A stretch of DNA of 64,000 bases, from NCBI RefSeq assembly GCF_001584335.1, contig NZ_LSBB01000018.1, positions 617,506 through 681,505 on the forward strand. Direction: 5' to 3'. Below, piece by piece: positions 54,601 to 64,000 of the stretch (the stretch's first letter is position 1; the number at the start of each line of letters is the position of its first letter). Below the pieces are notes generated by a model that saw only the letters and a list, made by a program, of their open reading frames with translations, was not told the origin of the DNA and searched no databases. This stretch comes from Bacillus atrophaeus. GTDB lineage: Bacteria; Bacillota; Bacilli; Bacillales; Bacillaceae. Both the position numbers and the translations under genes were made by a program.

Positions 54601-57600
54601 TTGAGGATATTGCCAGCGGCTATGAGCAGGCGGTGCGTGGACAAACGGTCCGGCTTCCGCAAAAAACAGACTCATTTCCATTCTGGGCGGAGCAATTATC
54701 CAAGTATGCGCTGGAAACCGAGATGGAGCAGGAGCTTGCCTATTGGACCGAGCTTTCAAGCCTGGAGCTGCAACCATTGCCTAAGGATAACATCAGCGAA
54801 GGTTCGTTATTGAAAGACAGCGACGAAATGACGATTCAATGGACAAAAGAAGAAACGGAGCAATTATTAAAACAAGCGAATCGAGCCTATAACACGGACA
54901 TCAACGACCTGCTGCTGACTTCGTTAGGACTGGCTGTTCACAGGTGGACAGGCATGGAAGAAGTTGTCGTGAACTTGGAGGGTCATGGAAGAGAACCGGT
55001 TATTCCGGATGCGGATATCACGCGCACGGTAGGATGGTTTACAAGCCAGTATCCTGTCGTACTAAAGATGGAAGCAGGAAAAGAGCTGTCGCAGTGCATC
55101 AAGACCGTAAAAGAAGGTCTGCGCCAGATCCCCGATAAAGGAATGAATTATAGTGTTATCAAATATTTATCCGGACGTCCGGAAGCTGACAGCCTGCAGC
55201 TGAATCCCGAAATTTCGTTTAATTACTTAGGCCAGTTCGACCAGGACCTGCAGCATCATGCTTTTCAGGTATCACCTTATTCCACAGGGTTATCGATGAA
55301 TGAAAACCAAGTGAGAACGTCCGTGCTTGATTTGAATGGCATGATTGCAGAGGGGAAATTATCGCTGACACTCAGCTACAGCAATAAGCAATACGAAAGA
55401 TCGACCATGGCGCAATTTGCCCAAAGTTTGAAAGAAAGTCTGCAAGAAGTCATTGCGCATTGCGTAAGCCAACAGCTGACATCATTGACGCCAAGCGACA
55501 TCCTGTTAAAGGATATCACGATAGACGAACTAGAACAGCTTTTGGAGCAAACGCGTGAATTAGGCGAAGTGGAAAATATCTATCCGTTAACGCCAATGCA
55601 GAAAGGCATGCTGTTTCACAGCTTGTTTGATCCAAATTCAGGCGCTTATTTTCAGCAAACGACGTTTGATCTGCATGGAGATTTGGATATCGATTCATTT
55701 TCAAAAAGCTTAGATGGCTTATCGCAAAGACACGATATTTTCCGCACGAATTTTTACAGAGGATGGAAAGACCAGCCGCTGCAAATCATATTTAAAACCA
55801 AAAAGATCGGATTTCAATTCATCGATTTACGCGAGATGACTGAAACGCAAAAAGAAGAGATGATTCAGGCATATGCCAGGGAAGATAAGGCTCGGGGATT
55901 CGACTTAGCGAAAGACGCGTTAATGAGGTTATTTATTCTTCGTACGGATGAAACGACCTATCGTTTTATATGGAGTTTTCACCATATTTTGATGGACGGT
56001 TGGTGCCTGCCGCTTATTACGAAAGAAATATTCGACCATTACTTTGCTTTACTTCAGCAAAAGCAGCCTGAACAAGCGACGATTACTCCGTATAGCCAAT
56101 ATATTGAATGGCTTGATCGGCAAGATGCAAAAGAGGCCCAGCGTTATTGGGATCAATATTTGGACGGATATGAAGAACAAACCGTCCTCCCTAAGGACAA
56201 TCACCTGGCGGAAGATGAACATTACATTCCGGAGAAAGTGACATGTGAAATAGGCGCCGATCTCACGTTGAAAATGAAGCAGACAGCCAGCAAGCGCCAT
56301 GTCACGCTGAATACGCTGCTGCAAACGGCATGGGGGGTTTTGCTGCAGAAATACAATCGGAGCCGGGACGTTGTTTTTGGAAGTGTTGTATCCGGAAGAC
56401 CGGCGGGGATTCCAAACGTGGAAACCATGATCGGCTTATTCATTAACACCATTCCTGTGCGAATTCAATGTGAAGCTGAAACGACTTTTGCCGAACTCAT
56501 GAAACAGGCGCAGGAAAAGGCCGTAGGATCTCAAAAGTATGAGACGTATCCGTTGTACGATATTCAAGCGCGTACTATCCAAAGGCAGCATTTAATTACA
56601 CATTTAATGATATTTGAAAATTACCCTGTTGGTCAGTATATGGAAAGCATAGGTCAGGATAACGGATCATCTATCGCAATCTCCAACGTGCAAATGGAGG
56701 AACAAACCAACTACGATTTTAATGTAACCGTTATACCGGGTGAAGCGATGAACATCTATTTTGAATACAACGCCAAGGTGTATGACCGGGCAAGCATGGA
56801 GCGGATTCGGGAGCATTTCGTACAAATCTTGCATCAAGTCGTTGCAGATGCGGATATCCAGGTGGAACAAGTGGAATTGTTAACGGAAGGCGAAAAAAGA
56901 CACCTTCTTCAGACGCTTAACGACACGGCTGCGCCATATCCGCAGACGGCGGTTTATCAATTGTTTGAAGAGCAATCGCAGCGAACGCCCGATCAAGCAG
57001 CTGTTATCGATAAGGACGAGCAGCTCACGTACCGGCAGCTCAACGAGCGGGCAAACCAACTGGCGCGAACGATAAGAGCGAAGGGCGTGCAGGCGGATCA
57101 CCCCGTAGCTATCATCAGCAGAAACAGTATCGAATCGGTGGTAGGGATACTTGCCATTTTAAAAGCCGGCGGAGCCTACGTCCCCATAGATCCGGAATAT
57201 CCGCAAGACCGCATCCAGTACATGCTGGATGATTCCCAAGCCGGGATCGTCTTGATGCAGCGTGATGTCCGGGAGCAGCTCACCTATAAAGGCGTCACGG
57301 TTTTATTGGATGAGGAAAGCTCCTATCACGAAGATGCCTCTAACCTTGAACCGCTCAGTGATGCGAACCATTTGGCGTATGTGATTTATACGTCAGGTTC
57401 GACGGGCAAGCCCAAAGGCGTATTGATCGAGCACCGGGGCTTGACCAATTATATTTGGTGGGCGAGAGAGGTTTATGTAAAAGGCGAGAAAACCAATTTC
57501 CCGTTGTACTCGTCGATCTCTTTTGATCTAACGGTGACTTCCATTTTCACACCGTTGGTCACAGGTAATACGATCATCGTCTACGACGGAGAGGACAAAA

Positions 57601-60600
57601 CAGCTTTACTTGCATCGATTGTGCAGGACCCGAGGGTAGATATCATTAAATTGACCCCGGCCCATTTGCAGGTTTTGAAGGCAATGAATATCGACAATAA
57701 AACAGCTCTCCGAAAAATGATTGTGGGCGGCGAGAATCTGAGCACCCGGTTAGCCCAAAGCATTCATGAGCAATTTGAAGGCCGAATTGAAATATGCAAC
57801 GAATACGGGCCGACAGAAACCGTTGTAGGATGCATGATTTACCGTTACGACTCTGTGAGAGACAGACGAGAATCGGTACCAATTGGTACAGCAGCAGCAA
57901 ACATGAGCATTTATGTGCTGGATGAGAACTTGAAACCGGTGCCGATCGGTGTTCCTGGAGAAATATATATTAGCGGCGCCGGTGTAGCAAGAGGATATTT
58001 GAACCGTCCGGAATTGACGGCAGAGAAATTTGTCGATGACCCGTTTGTGCTCGGGGCCAAAATGTATAAGACCGGGGATTTGGCAAAGTGGCTGCCTGAC
58101 GGGAACATCGAATATGCAGGCAGAATGGATGAACAAGTCAAAATCAGAGGTTATCGCATTGAATTAGGCGAGATCGAGGCGGCGCTGCTCCAAGCAGAAG
58201 CGATCAAGGAAGCGGTCGTCATAGCCAGAGAAGATGCACATGGATTTAAGCAATTGTGTGCGTATTACGTAAGCGGCCAGCCATTAACGGTATCCCGGCT
58301 CCGGGAACAATTGTCTCATGCCCTGCCTGGCTATATGGTTCCGGCCTATTTTATTGAGCTGGAAAAAATGCCTTTAACCTCCAATGGGAAAATAAACCGA
58401 AAAGGGCTGCCGGCCCCGGATTTACGGCTGCAGAACAGAGCAGAGTATAAGGCCCCCCGAACAAAAGTGGAAGAAATATTAGTTTCTGCTTGGGAAGCGG
58501 TATTAGGCGCTGAAAACGTAGGTATTCTCGATAATTTCTTTGATCTTGGCGGAGATTCCATCAAATCAATTCAAGTGTCTTCCAGGTTAAATCAGCAAGG
58601 ATACAAAATGGAAATCAAACACTTGTTTCAATATGCGACCATTGCCGAATTGAGTCCGCATATCGAGCAGAATCTGCGTATACCTGATCAAGATGAAGTC
58701 AAAGGAAAGGTCAGCCTGACTCCTATTCAGCATTGGTTCTTTGACCAAACAACGGTAGATCCGCATTATTATAATCAAGCTGTCATGCTGTATGCATCGC
58801 AAGGCTTTCAGGAATCACCGCTTCGCCAAACACTGCAGAAGCTTGGAGAGCACCACGATGCGCTTCGCATGATGTTCCGGACAGCGGATAACGGATACGA
58901 GGCTTGGAATGCAGAGATCGCCCAAAGCGAGCTGTACCATCTTGAAGTCATGAATCTGAAAGCCGAAGCCGACCCGGGTCCGGCAATTGAAGCCAAGGCT
59001 AACGAGATACAGGGCAGTATGCGTTTAAGCGGCGGCCCGTTAATGAAAGCCGGATTGTTTCAATGTACAGATGGGGATCATTTGCTCATTGCCATCCATC
59101 ATTTAATTGTAGACGGGGTTTCATGGCGCATTTTACTGGAGGATATCGCTAGTGGTTACAGGCAAGCCGAGAATGGGCAAGTGATTCAATTGCCGCAAAA
59201 AACAGACTCTTTCCGGCTATGGGCCGAGAGACTGTCGGAGTATGCGCAAAGTGCGGCCATCAAGCAAGAACAGGAATATTGGACACAGATCGAGCAAACC
59301 GATGTGAAACCGCTGCCTAAAGATTTTCATGAAACGCGTACGTTCTCAAAAGACAGTGAAACGGTGACCGTGGAATGGACCAAAGAAGAGACGGAGCTGT
59401 TATTAAAACAAGCGAATCGCGCTTATAACACTGAAATAAACGACCTGCTGTTAATCTCACTGGGGCTTTCGATATCGCATTGGTCAGGACTTGAACAGAT
59501 TGCGGTTCATTTAGAGGGACACGGAAGAGAACAGATTATCCCTGATATGGATATCTCTCGCACGGTGGGGTGGTTTACAAGTCTGTATCCGGTTGTGCTT
59601 CACACGCAGCAAGGCAAAGAAATATCTTATTATATCAAGACAACCAAAGAAGGGTTGCGCCAAATTCCGCATAAAGGGATCGGATATGGAATAGCAAGGT
59701 ATTTAAGCAGTTCAATGCCAGCGAAAATGAGTCCGGAGATTAGTTTTAATTACCTGGGGCAGTTTGATCAAGATTTGCAGCATCATGAGATTCAATTATC
59801 GCCTTACTCCTGCGGTGCAGACTCGAGCGAAAATCAAGTCAGACCGTATGTATTGAATATAAACGGAATGATTTCCAAGGGCCGGTTAATGCTGACGATT
59901 AGCTATAGCAACAAACAGTACGTAAGAGAAACCATCAAGCGGTTATCGGCATTTATTCAAAGCGGCCTTCGGACAATCATTGAGCATTGTGTGCATAAAG
60001 AACAATCGGAACTGACGCCAAGCGATATTTTGTTAAAAGGCATGACCGTTGACGAATTGGACCAGCTCCTTATTCAACTGCCGCATGCAGGTGAGATCGA
60101 AAATGTGTATCCGCTCACTCCGATGCAGAAGGGGATGCTGTTTCACAGCATGCTGGATGAGGACTCAAGTTCTTATTTCGAACAAGCATCGTTTGATTTG
60201 CAGGGAGAGTTAGAGATTGATAGGTTTGCAGCAAGCTTGGAGCGTTTATTTGAAAAATATGCCGTGCTCAGAACCCGTTTTTATAGCGGCTGGAACGATG
60301 TCCCCTTACAAATTGTCTATAAAACGCAAAGACCGAAAGTTCATTTTGCAGATTTGCGTGACATGGATAAGAACCGGCGTGAGAATGAAATCCGATCCTA
60401 TCAACGGGAGGATAAAGCGAACGGATTTGACCTGGCTCAAGATCGGTTGATGCGCATGGCGATTTTCCGTATGGAAGATTACAAATATCATATCATTTGG
60501 AGCTTCCATCATATTGTCATGGATGGCTGGTGCCTGCCTCTTATCACGAAGGAAGTGTTTGAACATTATATCGCCCTGCAAGAGGGCAGAGAAATAGAAT

Positions 60601-63600
60601 CTGTTTATACAGCTCCTTATAGCGACTATATGGAATGGCTTGATCGTCAAGATCATAAGGCGGCCAAACAGTACTGGAGCGAGTATCTTGAAGGCTATAA
60701 AGGTGAAACCCGGATTCTTCAAAAAAGACCCCAGCATGAACGAAAAGCATATGCTTATGCCAATGTGATCTGCCAATTAGATCAAGAACAGACAAAACAA
60801 TTACAGCAGATCGCAAACCAGCATCAAGTCACGTTAAATACGTTGATCCAAACGCTGTGGGGAATTTTATTACAGAAATATAGCGGGACCGGCGACGTTG
60901 TCTTTGGCAGTGTCGTGTCGGGAAGGCCGGTGGATATCCCCGGTGTGGAACAGATGATCGGTCTGTTCATAAATACCATTCCGGTTCGAATCCGTTGCGA
61001 TGAGGATAGCTCTTTCGTCGAAGCAATGCAAATGGTTCAAGAGAAGGCATTGGCTTCCCAATCGTACGATACCTATCCTTTATACGAAATTCAGGCACAA
61101 ACGGAACAGAAGCAAGACTTAATTGATCATATTATGATCTTTGAAAACTATCCGATAGGACAACAAGTCGAGCAAGCAGGCCATGATGCTGCGGAATTAA
61201 ACATCGAGAATTTTCATATGGAAGAGCATTCCCATTACGATTTTAATGTGGCTGTCATCCCTGGCGAACAACTGGCCGTTCATTTTGGTTTTAACCAAAA
61301 CGAATATGAACAATCAGAAGTGGAGCGGGTTCGAGGACATTTTGAACAGCTCATGCATCAAGTATTGCAGCATCCGCACATCAAAATAGAAGAATTGGAA
61401 CTTTTGACCAAGCAAGAAAAAGAACACCTGCTTAACCGTTTTCAGTCTAGCGAAATGCATTTCTCTCGTGAACAAACGATTCATCAGCGGTTCGAGGAAC
61501 AAGCGCACCGTACGCCGGACCGTGCAGCGGTTGTATTCGAGGGAGAACAGTTAACGTATGGGGAACTGAACCAGCGAGCCAATCAGCTTGCGCGAACCTT
61601 GCAAGCCGAAGGAGTGCAAGCGGGTCAACTTGTCGGCATTATGGTTGATCGTTCCTTGGAGATGATTACAGGGATCTTAGCAGTTTTAAAAGCGGGCGGA
61701 GCGTATTTGCCAATAGATCCGTATTCTCCTTTGGAACGCATCCATTATATCGTAAGGGATTCGGGCATTAACGTATTACTTATGCGCGGGAAAATTCCAG
61801 ACAACGCCGTCTTTTCCGGAACATGTATCGATATGCAAGAGGAACATGCCTATCAGGAAACAGATGTCAACCTGGCGCTGCCATGTCAGTCCAATCAACT
61901 GGCCTATGCCATTTATACTTCTGGCACGACGGGCAGGCCAAAAGGCACGCTGATTGAACATCGCCAGGTGATTCACCTCATCGAAGGGCTGCGTCTTCAG
62001 GTTTACTCCGCCTATGATGCGGTTTTGCATGTGGCCATGCTCGCTCCATATTATTTCGATGCTTCGGTCCAGCAATTGTACGCTTCTTTGTTGTTAGGAC
62101 ATACCTTGTTTATCGTTCCCAAAGAGACGGTGTCTGATGGTGCAGCCTTATGGCATTACTATCGAGAGCATCGTATTGACGTAACCGACGGAACGCCTGC
62201 CCACTTAAAGCTGCTGGTAGCTGCAGATGATAGGCAAGGAGCACCGCTTCGTCATCTCTTAATCGGAGGAGAGGCGCTTCCTAAAACGACGGTAACCAAG
62301 TTCATGCAGTTATTTGCCGCTCATGGCGCAGTACCTGCCATTACCAATGTATATGGCCCTACCGAAACTTGCGTGGATGCGTCCCTGTTCAACATTGAAG
62401 TTTCTGCCGATGCTTGGACTCGCAGTCAAATTCACGTCCCAATAGGCAAGCCGCTAGGCAGCAATCGCATGTACATTCTCGATTCGCAGCAGCGATTACA
62501 GCCAGTGGGCGTCCAGGGCGAGTTATACATTGCAGGGGACGGCGTAGGGCGCGGATACTTGAACTTGCCGGAATTGACGAATGAAAAATTCGTGGACGAT
62601 CCGTTTGTCCCATCGAGCCGAATGTATAGAACCGGCGATCTGGCTCGCCTTCTGCCGGATGGAAATATAGAATTTATTGGGCGAATCGATCATCAGGTGA
62701 AAATTCATGGTTTTAGGATTGAACTTGGTGAAATCGAATCGCAGATGTTGAACGTTCCGGAGATTCAAGAAGCCGTCGTTTCTGCCTTTGAAGATGCAGA
62801 GGGCGAGCAATATTTATGCGGGTACTATTTGGCGGACGAGCCATTCCCGATTAGCGAACTTCGGGATGTTCTGGCCCGACATTTACCAGGATATATGATA
62901 CCGGCTTATTTTGTACAACTGGACCAGATGCCGTTAACGCCGAACGGAAAGTTGAATCGTCAATTATTACCGGCGCCGGACGGAAAGCGATACGGTGCCG
63001 CGGAATACGTGTCGCCGCGAACTTCGACAGAAATTCAGCTGGCGAAGATTTGGCAGGATGTTCTCGGATTAGAGCAGGTGGGGATTCGAGATAACTTTTT
63101 TGATGTCGGGGGACACTCCCTGCGTGCGACGACGCTAATTGCAAAGATTCAAAAGCAATTGCATGTTCAAATCCCTTTGCGAAACGTGTTCCAGTTCCCA
63201 ACCATTGAACAGCTCGCGCAGGCGATTACGATGATGGAGCAAACCGGATATGCTTGTATTCCTGCAATCGAAAAAAGGCCCTATTATCCGGTATCCTCTG
63301 CACAAAAAAGATTGTACATTCTCAACCATTTGGAAGGCGGAGAGCTCAGTTACAACATGCTGGGCATGATGGCTGTCGAAGGGGAGCTGGATCGGGATAG
63401 GTTACAGGAGTCCTTTGCTCAACTGATTCAGCGCCATGAATCTTTGCGCACCGGCTTTAAAATGGTGGACGGAGAACCTGTTCAGTATGTCTTGGATCAC
63501 GTTGAATTTGCAGTAGAATTGTATCAGGCCAGGGGAGATGAAGCGGACCTTTGTATCCGTCAATTTGTTCGTGCATTTCAACTGGAGGAGCCTCCGCTGC

Positions 63601-64000
63601 TTCGTGTCGGGCTGATTGAGCTTCAACCTAATCACGGAATCCTGCTGTTTGATATGCATCATATTATCTCGGACGGAACATCCATGAGCGTACTGATCAA
63701 AGAATTTGTCCGAATGTATGAAGGAGAGGCATTACCGCCCCTGCGGATCCAGTACAAAGACTACGCAGTGTGGCAAACCGGGGAAGCGCGATTAAAGCAA
63801 GTACAAAAGCAAGAAGCCTATTGGCTGGAGCTGTACAGCGGCGATATTCCCATCCTTCATCTGCCAACCGATTATATACGGCCTTCCGCAAGGGATTTTA
63901 CGGGAGCTACGCTGCACTTTACGGTTGATGAGCAAAGAAGCGCGGGGTTAAAGCAACTGGCATTTAAAAACGAATCCACTTTATATATGGTGCTTCTTGC
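51630..64000 (+). CDS. mycB: Mycosubtilin/iturin synthetase B (partial; runs off the window)
   Basis: ATG 51630 follows GAGGTG, 45 bases after mycA; 4123 codons are seen without a stop. Order: a C-terminal half of a condensation domain (1-250), A1 (YTSGTTG at 409), PCP (Ser798), E (HHLVIDG at 978), C (HHILMDG at 1451), A2 (YTSGSTG at 1920), PCP (Ser2310), E (HHLIVDG at 2490), C (HHIVMDG at 2960), A3 (YTSGTTG at 3429), PCP (Ser3830), C (HHIISDG at 4010). Pocket readings: A1 ([26 protein letters not shown]) resembles Tyr DALSVGEV. A2 is nearly the same as the MycA Asn domain. A3 ([27 protein letters not shown]) agrees with Gln DAQDLGVV. E domains after Tyr and Asn imply D residues. The remaining module, expected to load Pro, lies beyond the window. 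Confidence 0.93.
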   Translation, partial: MSVFKKQETYWDNLFDEEDGLSVFPSFKAAEKASLARTGYQEKCIYRSLSPEVSQRIMTMANHSEMAAYLILMAGIECLLYKYTDRTNLILGIPTVSKQKSSSAVNTIVLLKNTLSSQSTFKTVFEQLKAAVNDSLKNQNLPFRKMVQHLTVQYDDERIPLIHTVVSLNEIHSLQFKEDVATDTLFHFDLENNGIHLKLFYNGKLYDERYMDQIVSHLDHLFSVILFQPQAAIQTADVIPEAEKHQMLFDFNDTNADYSGSRTAYQLFEEQAERTPDHPAVKFENSHLTYRELNEKANRLARTLRNRGVQADTLVAIMAERSLEMIVSMIAIWKAGGAYVPLDPEYPKERLQYLLHDANADVLVVQRHFKNSLVFDGPTIDLNDETSYHADCSLLSPIAEHNHLAYVIYTSGTTGKPKGVLAEHGGIVNSLQWKKAFFKHSEEDRVLVLYPYVFDAFILNFFGPLISGATLYLLPNEDNKDLFAIQNVLRQERITHFSTSPRLLKAMIEQMNEEDFLHVQHVVVGGEQLEPDTVERLFSLQPQIRLNNEYGPTENSVVSTFQPVHSADEQITIGKPVANHQAYILGAHHQIQPIGVPGELYVGGAGVARGYLNRPELTKEKFVQHLLLPGQKMYKTGDLARWLPDGRIGYLGRIDHQVKIRGYRIELGEVESAMFNLEEVREAAVVAREGADGAKQLYAYYVGEPSLTAAQFRAMLSRELPDYMIPAYFIHLECIPLTPNGKIDLKALPVTEEKTRTENEYIAPRNSIEELLVSIWQEVLGAERIGILDNFFDFGGDSIKSIQVSSRLYQAGYKVDMKHLFKYPSIAELSIFVEPVSRMADQGEVKGSTSLTPIQHWFFEQKMPHAHHYNQAVMLFSAQGFKEAPLRQAMERVAVHHDALRMIFEETPNGYVARIAGTEESELYHLEVMNCKGDADPAQALANKASRIQSSMELSQGPLMKLGLFQCPDGDHLLIAIHHLVIDGISWRILLEDIASGYEQAVRGQTVRLPQKTDSFPFWAEQLSKYALETEMEQELAYWTELSSLELQPLPKDNISEGSLLKDSDEMTIQWTKEETEQLLKQANRAYNTDINDLLLTSLGLAVHRWTGMEEVVVNLEGHGREPVIPDADITRTVGWFTSQYPVVLKMEAGKELSQCIKTVKEGLRQIPDKGMNYSVIKYLSGRPEADSLQLNPEISFNYLGQFDQDLQHHAFQVSPYSTGLSMNENQVRTSVLDLNGMIAEGKLSLTLSYSNKQYERSTMAQFAQSLKESLQEVIAHCVSQQLTSLTPSDILLKDITIDELEQLLEQTRELGEVENIYPLTPMQKGMLFHSLFDPNSGAYFQQTTFDLHGDLDIDSFSKSLDGLSQRHDIFRTNFYRGWKDQPLQIIFKTKKIGFQFIDLREMTETQKEEMIQAYAREDKARGFDLAKDALMRLFILRTDETTYRFIWSFHHILMDGWCLPLITKEIFDHYFALLQQKQPEQATITPYSQYIEWLDRQDAKEAQRYWDQYLDGYEEQTVLPKDNHLAEDEHYIPEKVTCEIGADLTLKMKQTASKRHVTLNTLLQTAWGVLLQKYNRSRDVVFGSVVSGRPAGIPNVETMIGLFINTIPVRIQCEAETTFAELMKQAQEKAVGSQKYETYPLYDIQARTIQRQHLITHLMIFENYPVGQYMESIGQDNGSSIAISNVQMEEQTNYDFNVTVIPGEAMNIYFEYNAKVYDRASMERIREHFVQILHQVVADADIQVEQVELLTEGEKRHLLQTLNDTAAPYPQTAVYQLFEEQSQRTPDQAAVIDKDEQLTYRQLNERANQLARTIRAKGVQADHPVAIISRNSIESVVGILAILKAGGAYVPIDPEYPQDRIQYMLDDSQAGIVLMQRDVREQLTYKGVTVLLDEESSYHEDASNLEPLSDANHLAYVIYTSGSTGKPKGVLIEHRGLTNYIWWAREVYVKGEKTNFPLYSSISFDLTVTSIFTPLVTGNTIIVYDGEDKTALLASIVQDPRVDIIKLTPAHLQVLKAMNIDNKTALRKMIVGGENLSTRLAQSIHEQFEGRIEICNEYGPTETVVGCMIYRYDSVRDRRESVPIGTAAANMSIYVLDENLKPVPIGVPGEIYISGAGVARGYLNRPELTAEKFVDDPFVLGAKMYKTGDLAKWLPDGNIEYAGRMDEQVKIRGYRIELGEIEAALLQAEAIKEAVVIAREDAHGFKQLCAYYVSGQPLTVSRLREQLSHALPGYMVPAYFIELEKMPLTSNGKINRKGLPAPDLRLQNRAEYKAPRTKVEEILVSAWEAVLGAENVGILDNFFDLGGDSIKSIQVSSRLNQQGYKMEIKHLFQYATIAELSPHIEQNLRIPDQDEVKGKVSLTPIQHWFFDQTTVDPHYYNQAVMLYASQGFQESPLRQTLQKLGEHHDALRMMFRTADNGYEAWNAEIAQSELYHLEVMNLKAEADPGPAIEAKANEIQGSMRLSGGPLMKAGLFQCTDGDHLLIAIHHLIVDGVSWRILLEDIASGYRQAENGQVIQLPQKTDSFRLWAERLSEYAQSAAIKQEQEYWTQIEQTDVKPLPKDFHETRTFSKDSETVTVEWTKEETELLLKQANRAYNTEINDLLLISLGLSISHWSGLEQIAVHLEGHGREQIIPDMDISRTVGWFTSLYPVVLHTQQGKEISYYIKTTKEGLRQIPHKGIGYGIARYLSSSMPAKMSPEISFNYLGQFDQDLQHHEIQLSPYSCGADSSENQVRPYVLNINGMISKGRLMLTISYSNKQYVRETIKRLSAFIQSGLRTIIEHCVHKEQSELTPSDILLKGMTVDELDQLLIQLPHAGEIENVYPLTPMQKGMLFHSMLDEDSSSYFEQASFDLQGELEIDRFAASLERLFEKYAVLRTRFYSGWNDVPLQIVYKTQRPKVHFADLRDMDKNRRENEIRSYQREDKANGFDLAQDRLMRMAIFRMEDYKYHIIWSFHHIVMDGWCLPLITKEVFEHYIALQEGREIESVYTAPYSDYMEWLDRQDHKAAKQYWSEYLEGYKGETRILQKRPQHERKAYAYANVICQLDQEQTKQLQQIANQHQVTLNTLIQTLWGILLQKYSGTGDVVFGSVVSGRPVDIPGVEQMIGLFINTIPVRIRCDEDSSFVEAMQMVQEKALASQSYDTYPLYEIQAQTEQKQDLIDHIMIFENYPIGQQVEQAGHDAAELNIENFHMEEHSHYDFNVAVIPGEQLAVHFGFNQNEYEQSEVERVRGHFEQLMHQVLQHPHIKIEELELLTKQEKEHLLNRFQSSEMHFSREQTIHQRFEEQAHRTPDRAAVVFEGEQLTYGELNQRANQLARTLQAEGVQAGQLVGIMVDRSLEMITGILAVLKAGGAYLPIDPYSPLERIHYIVRDSGINVLLMRGKIPDNAVFSGTCIDMQEEHAYQETDVNLALPCQSNQLAYAIYTSGTTGRPKGTLIEHRQVIHLIEGLRLQVYSAYDAVLHVAMLAPYYFDASVQQLYASLLLGHTLFIVPKETVSDGAALWHYYREHRIDVTDGTPAHLKLLVAADDRQGAPLRHLLIGGEALPKTTVTKFMQLFAAHGAVPAITNVYGPTETCVDASLFNIEVSADAWTRSQIHVPIGKPLGSNRMYILDSQQRLQPVGVQGELYIAGDGVGRGYLNLPELTNEKFVDDPFVPSSRMYRTGDLARLLPDGNIEFIGRIDHQVKIHGFRIELGEIESQMLNVPEIQEAVVSAFEDAEGEQYLCGYYLADEPFPISELRDVLARHLPGYMIPAYFVQLDQMPLTPNGKLNRQLLPAPDGKRYGAAEYVSPRTSTEIQLAKIWQDVLGLEQVGIRDNFFDVGGHSLRATTLIAKIQKQLHVQIPLRNVFQFPTIEQLAQAITMMEQTGYACIPAIEKRPYYPVSSAQKRLYILNHLEGGELSYNMLGMMAVEGELDRDRLQESFAQLIQRHESLRTGFKMVDGEPVQYVLDHVEFAVELYQARGDEADLCIRQFVRAFQLEEPPLLRVGLIELQPNHGILLFDMHHIISDGTSMSVLIKEFVRMYEGEALPPLRIQYKDYAVWQTGEARLKQVQKQEAYWLELYSGDIPILHLPTDYIRPSARDFTGATLHFTVDEQRSAGLKQLAFKNESTLYMVLL

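Overview
The window comes from a Bacillus of the B. subtilis group. Most of the first 36 kb matches, gene by gene and in order, what I recall of the terminus-proximal yob/yoc/yoa/yox part of the B. subtilis chromosome. The right end carries a large iturin-family lipopeptide synthetase operon. Together these point to a mycosubtilin-type strain, most like B. subtilis subsp. spizizenii. This placement rests on recalled gene order and protein motifs, not on a database search.

Layout. (1) 1-20.8 kb is core genome: dhaS (cut by the window edge), yozC, yozO, yocK, azoR1, the 6S-2 RNA gene bsrB, recQ (yocI), yocH with a WalR box, an SSS-type transporter apparently inserted here, the cold-shock lipid desaturase system desR-desK-des, yocC, yocB, yozB, yocA, czrA, yobW, yobV, yobU, yobT-yobS, a decayed yobR, yobQ and csaA. 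(2) 20.8-27.9 kb is an accessory, AT-rich strip of decayed prophage-like material. It holds an LXG-toxin remnant, a frameshifted uvrX-like remnant and an apparently intact BsrE-type type I toxin with a convergent antisense RNA. It also holds two intact acquired cassettes: an ArsR-like regulator with an MFS exporter, and an alpha/beta hydrolase with a TetR regulator. (3) 27.9-36.4 kb is core again: yoaE, the SAM-riboswitch-controlled yoaD-yoaC-yoaB operon, a DinB-fold gene, yoxC and yoxD. (4) 36.4-38.4 kb is a graveyard junction: a P450 tail, a WYL-regulator tail, an intact PfpI-family gene (yoaZ) and further fragments. (5) From 38.4 kb to the end lie fenF, mycA and the first 4,123 codons of mycB.

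Lipopeptide assembly line, read from the sequence. FenF supplies malonyl units. MycA is acyl-ligase / ACP / KS / ACP / aminotransferase / C / PCP / C / A / PCP / C. MycB, as far as seen, is half-C / A / PCP / E / C / A / PCP / E / C / A / PCP / C. My reading of the adenylation pockets gives Asn (MycA), then Tyr, Asn, Gln (MycB). Epimerases follow Tyr and the second Asn, giving beta-amino acyl-L-Asn-D-Tyr-D-Asn-L-Gln. That fits mycosubtilin or iturin A and argues against bacillomycin D. The deciding modules (end of mycB, mycC) lie outside the window.

I found no complete new defence or biosynthetic system. The items most worth a second look are the BsrE-like toxin-antitoxin locus, the duplicated half-condensation domain at the MycB N-terminus, the S-box-controlled yoaDCB operon of unknown pathway, the tandem operator in front of yobT, and the scarred junction beside the synthetase operon, where rtp would be expected.
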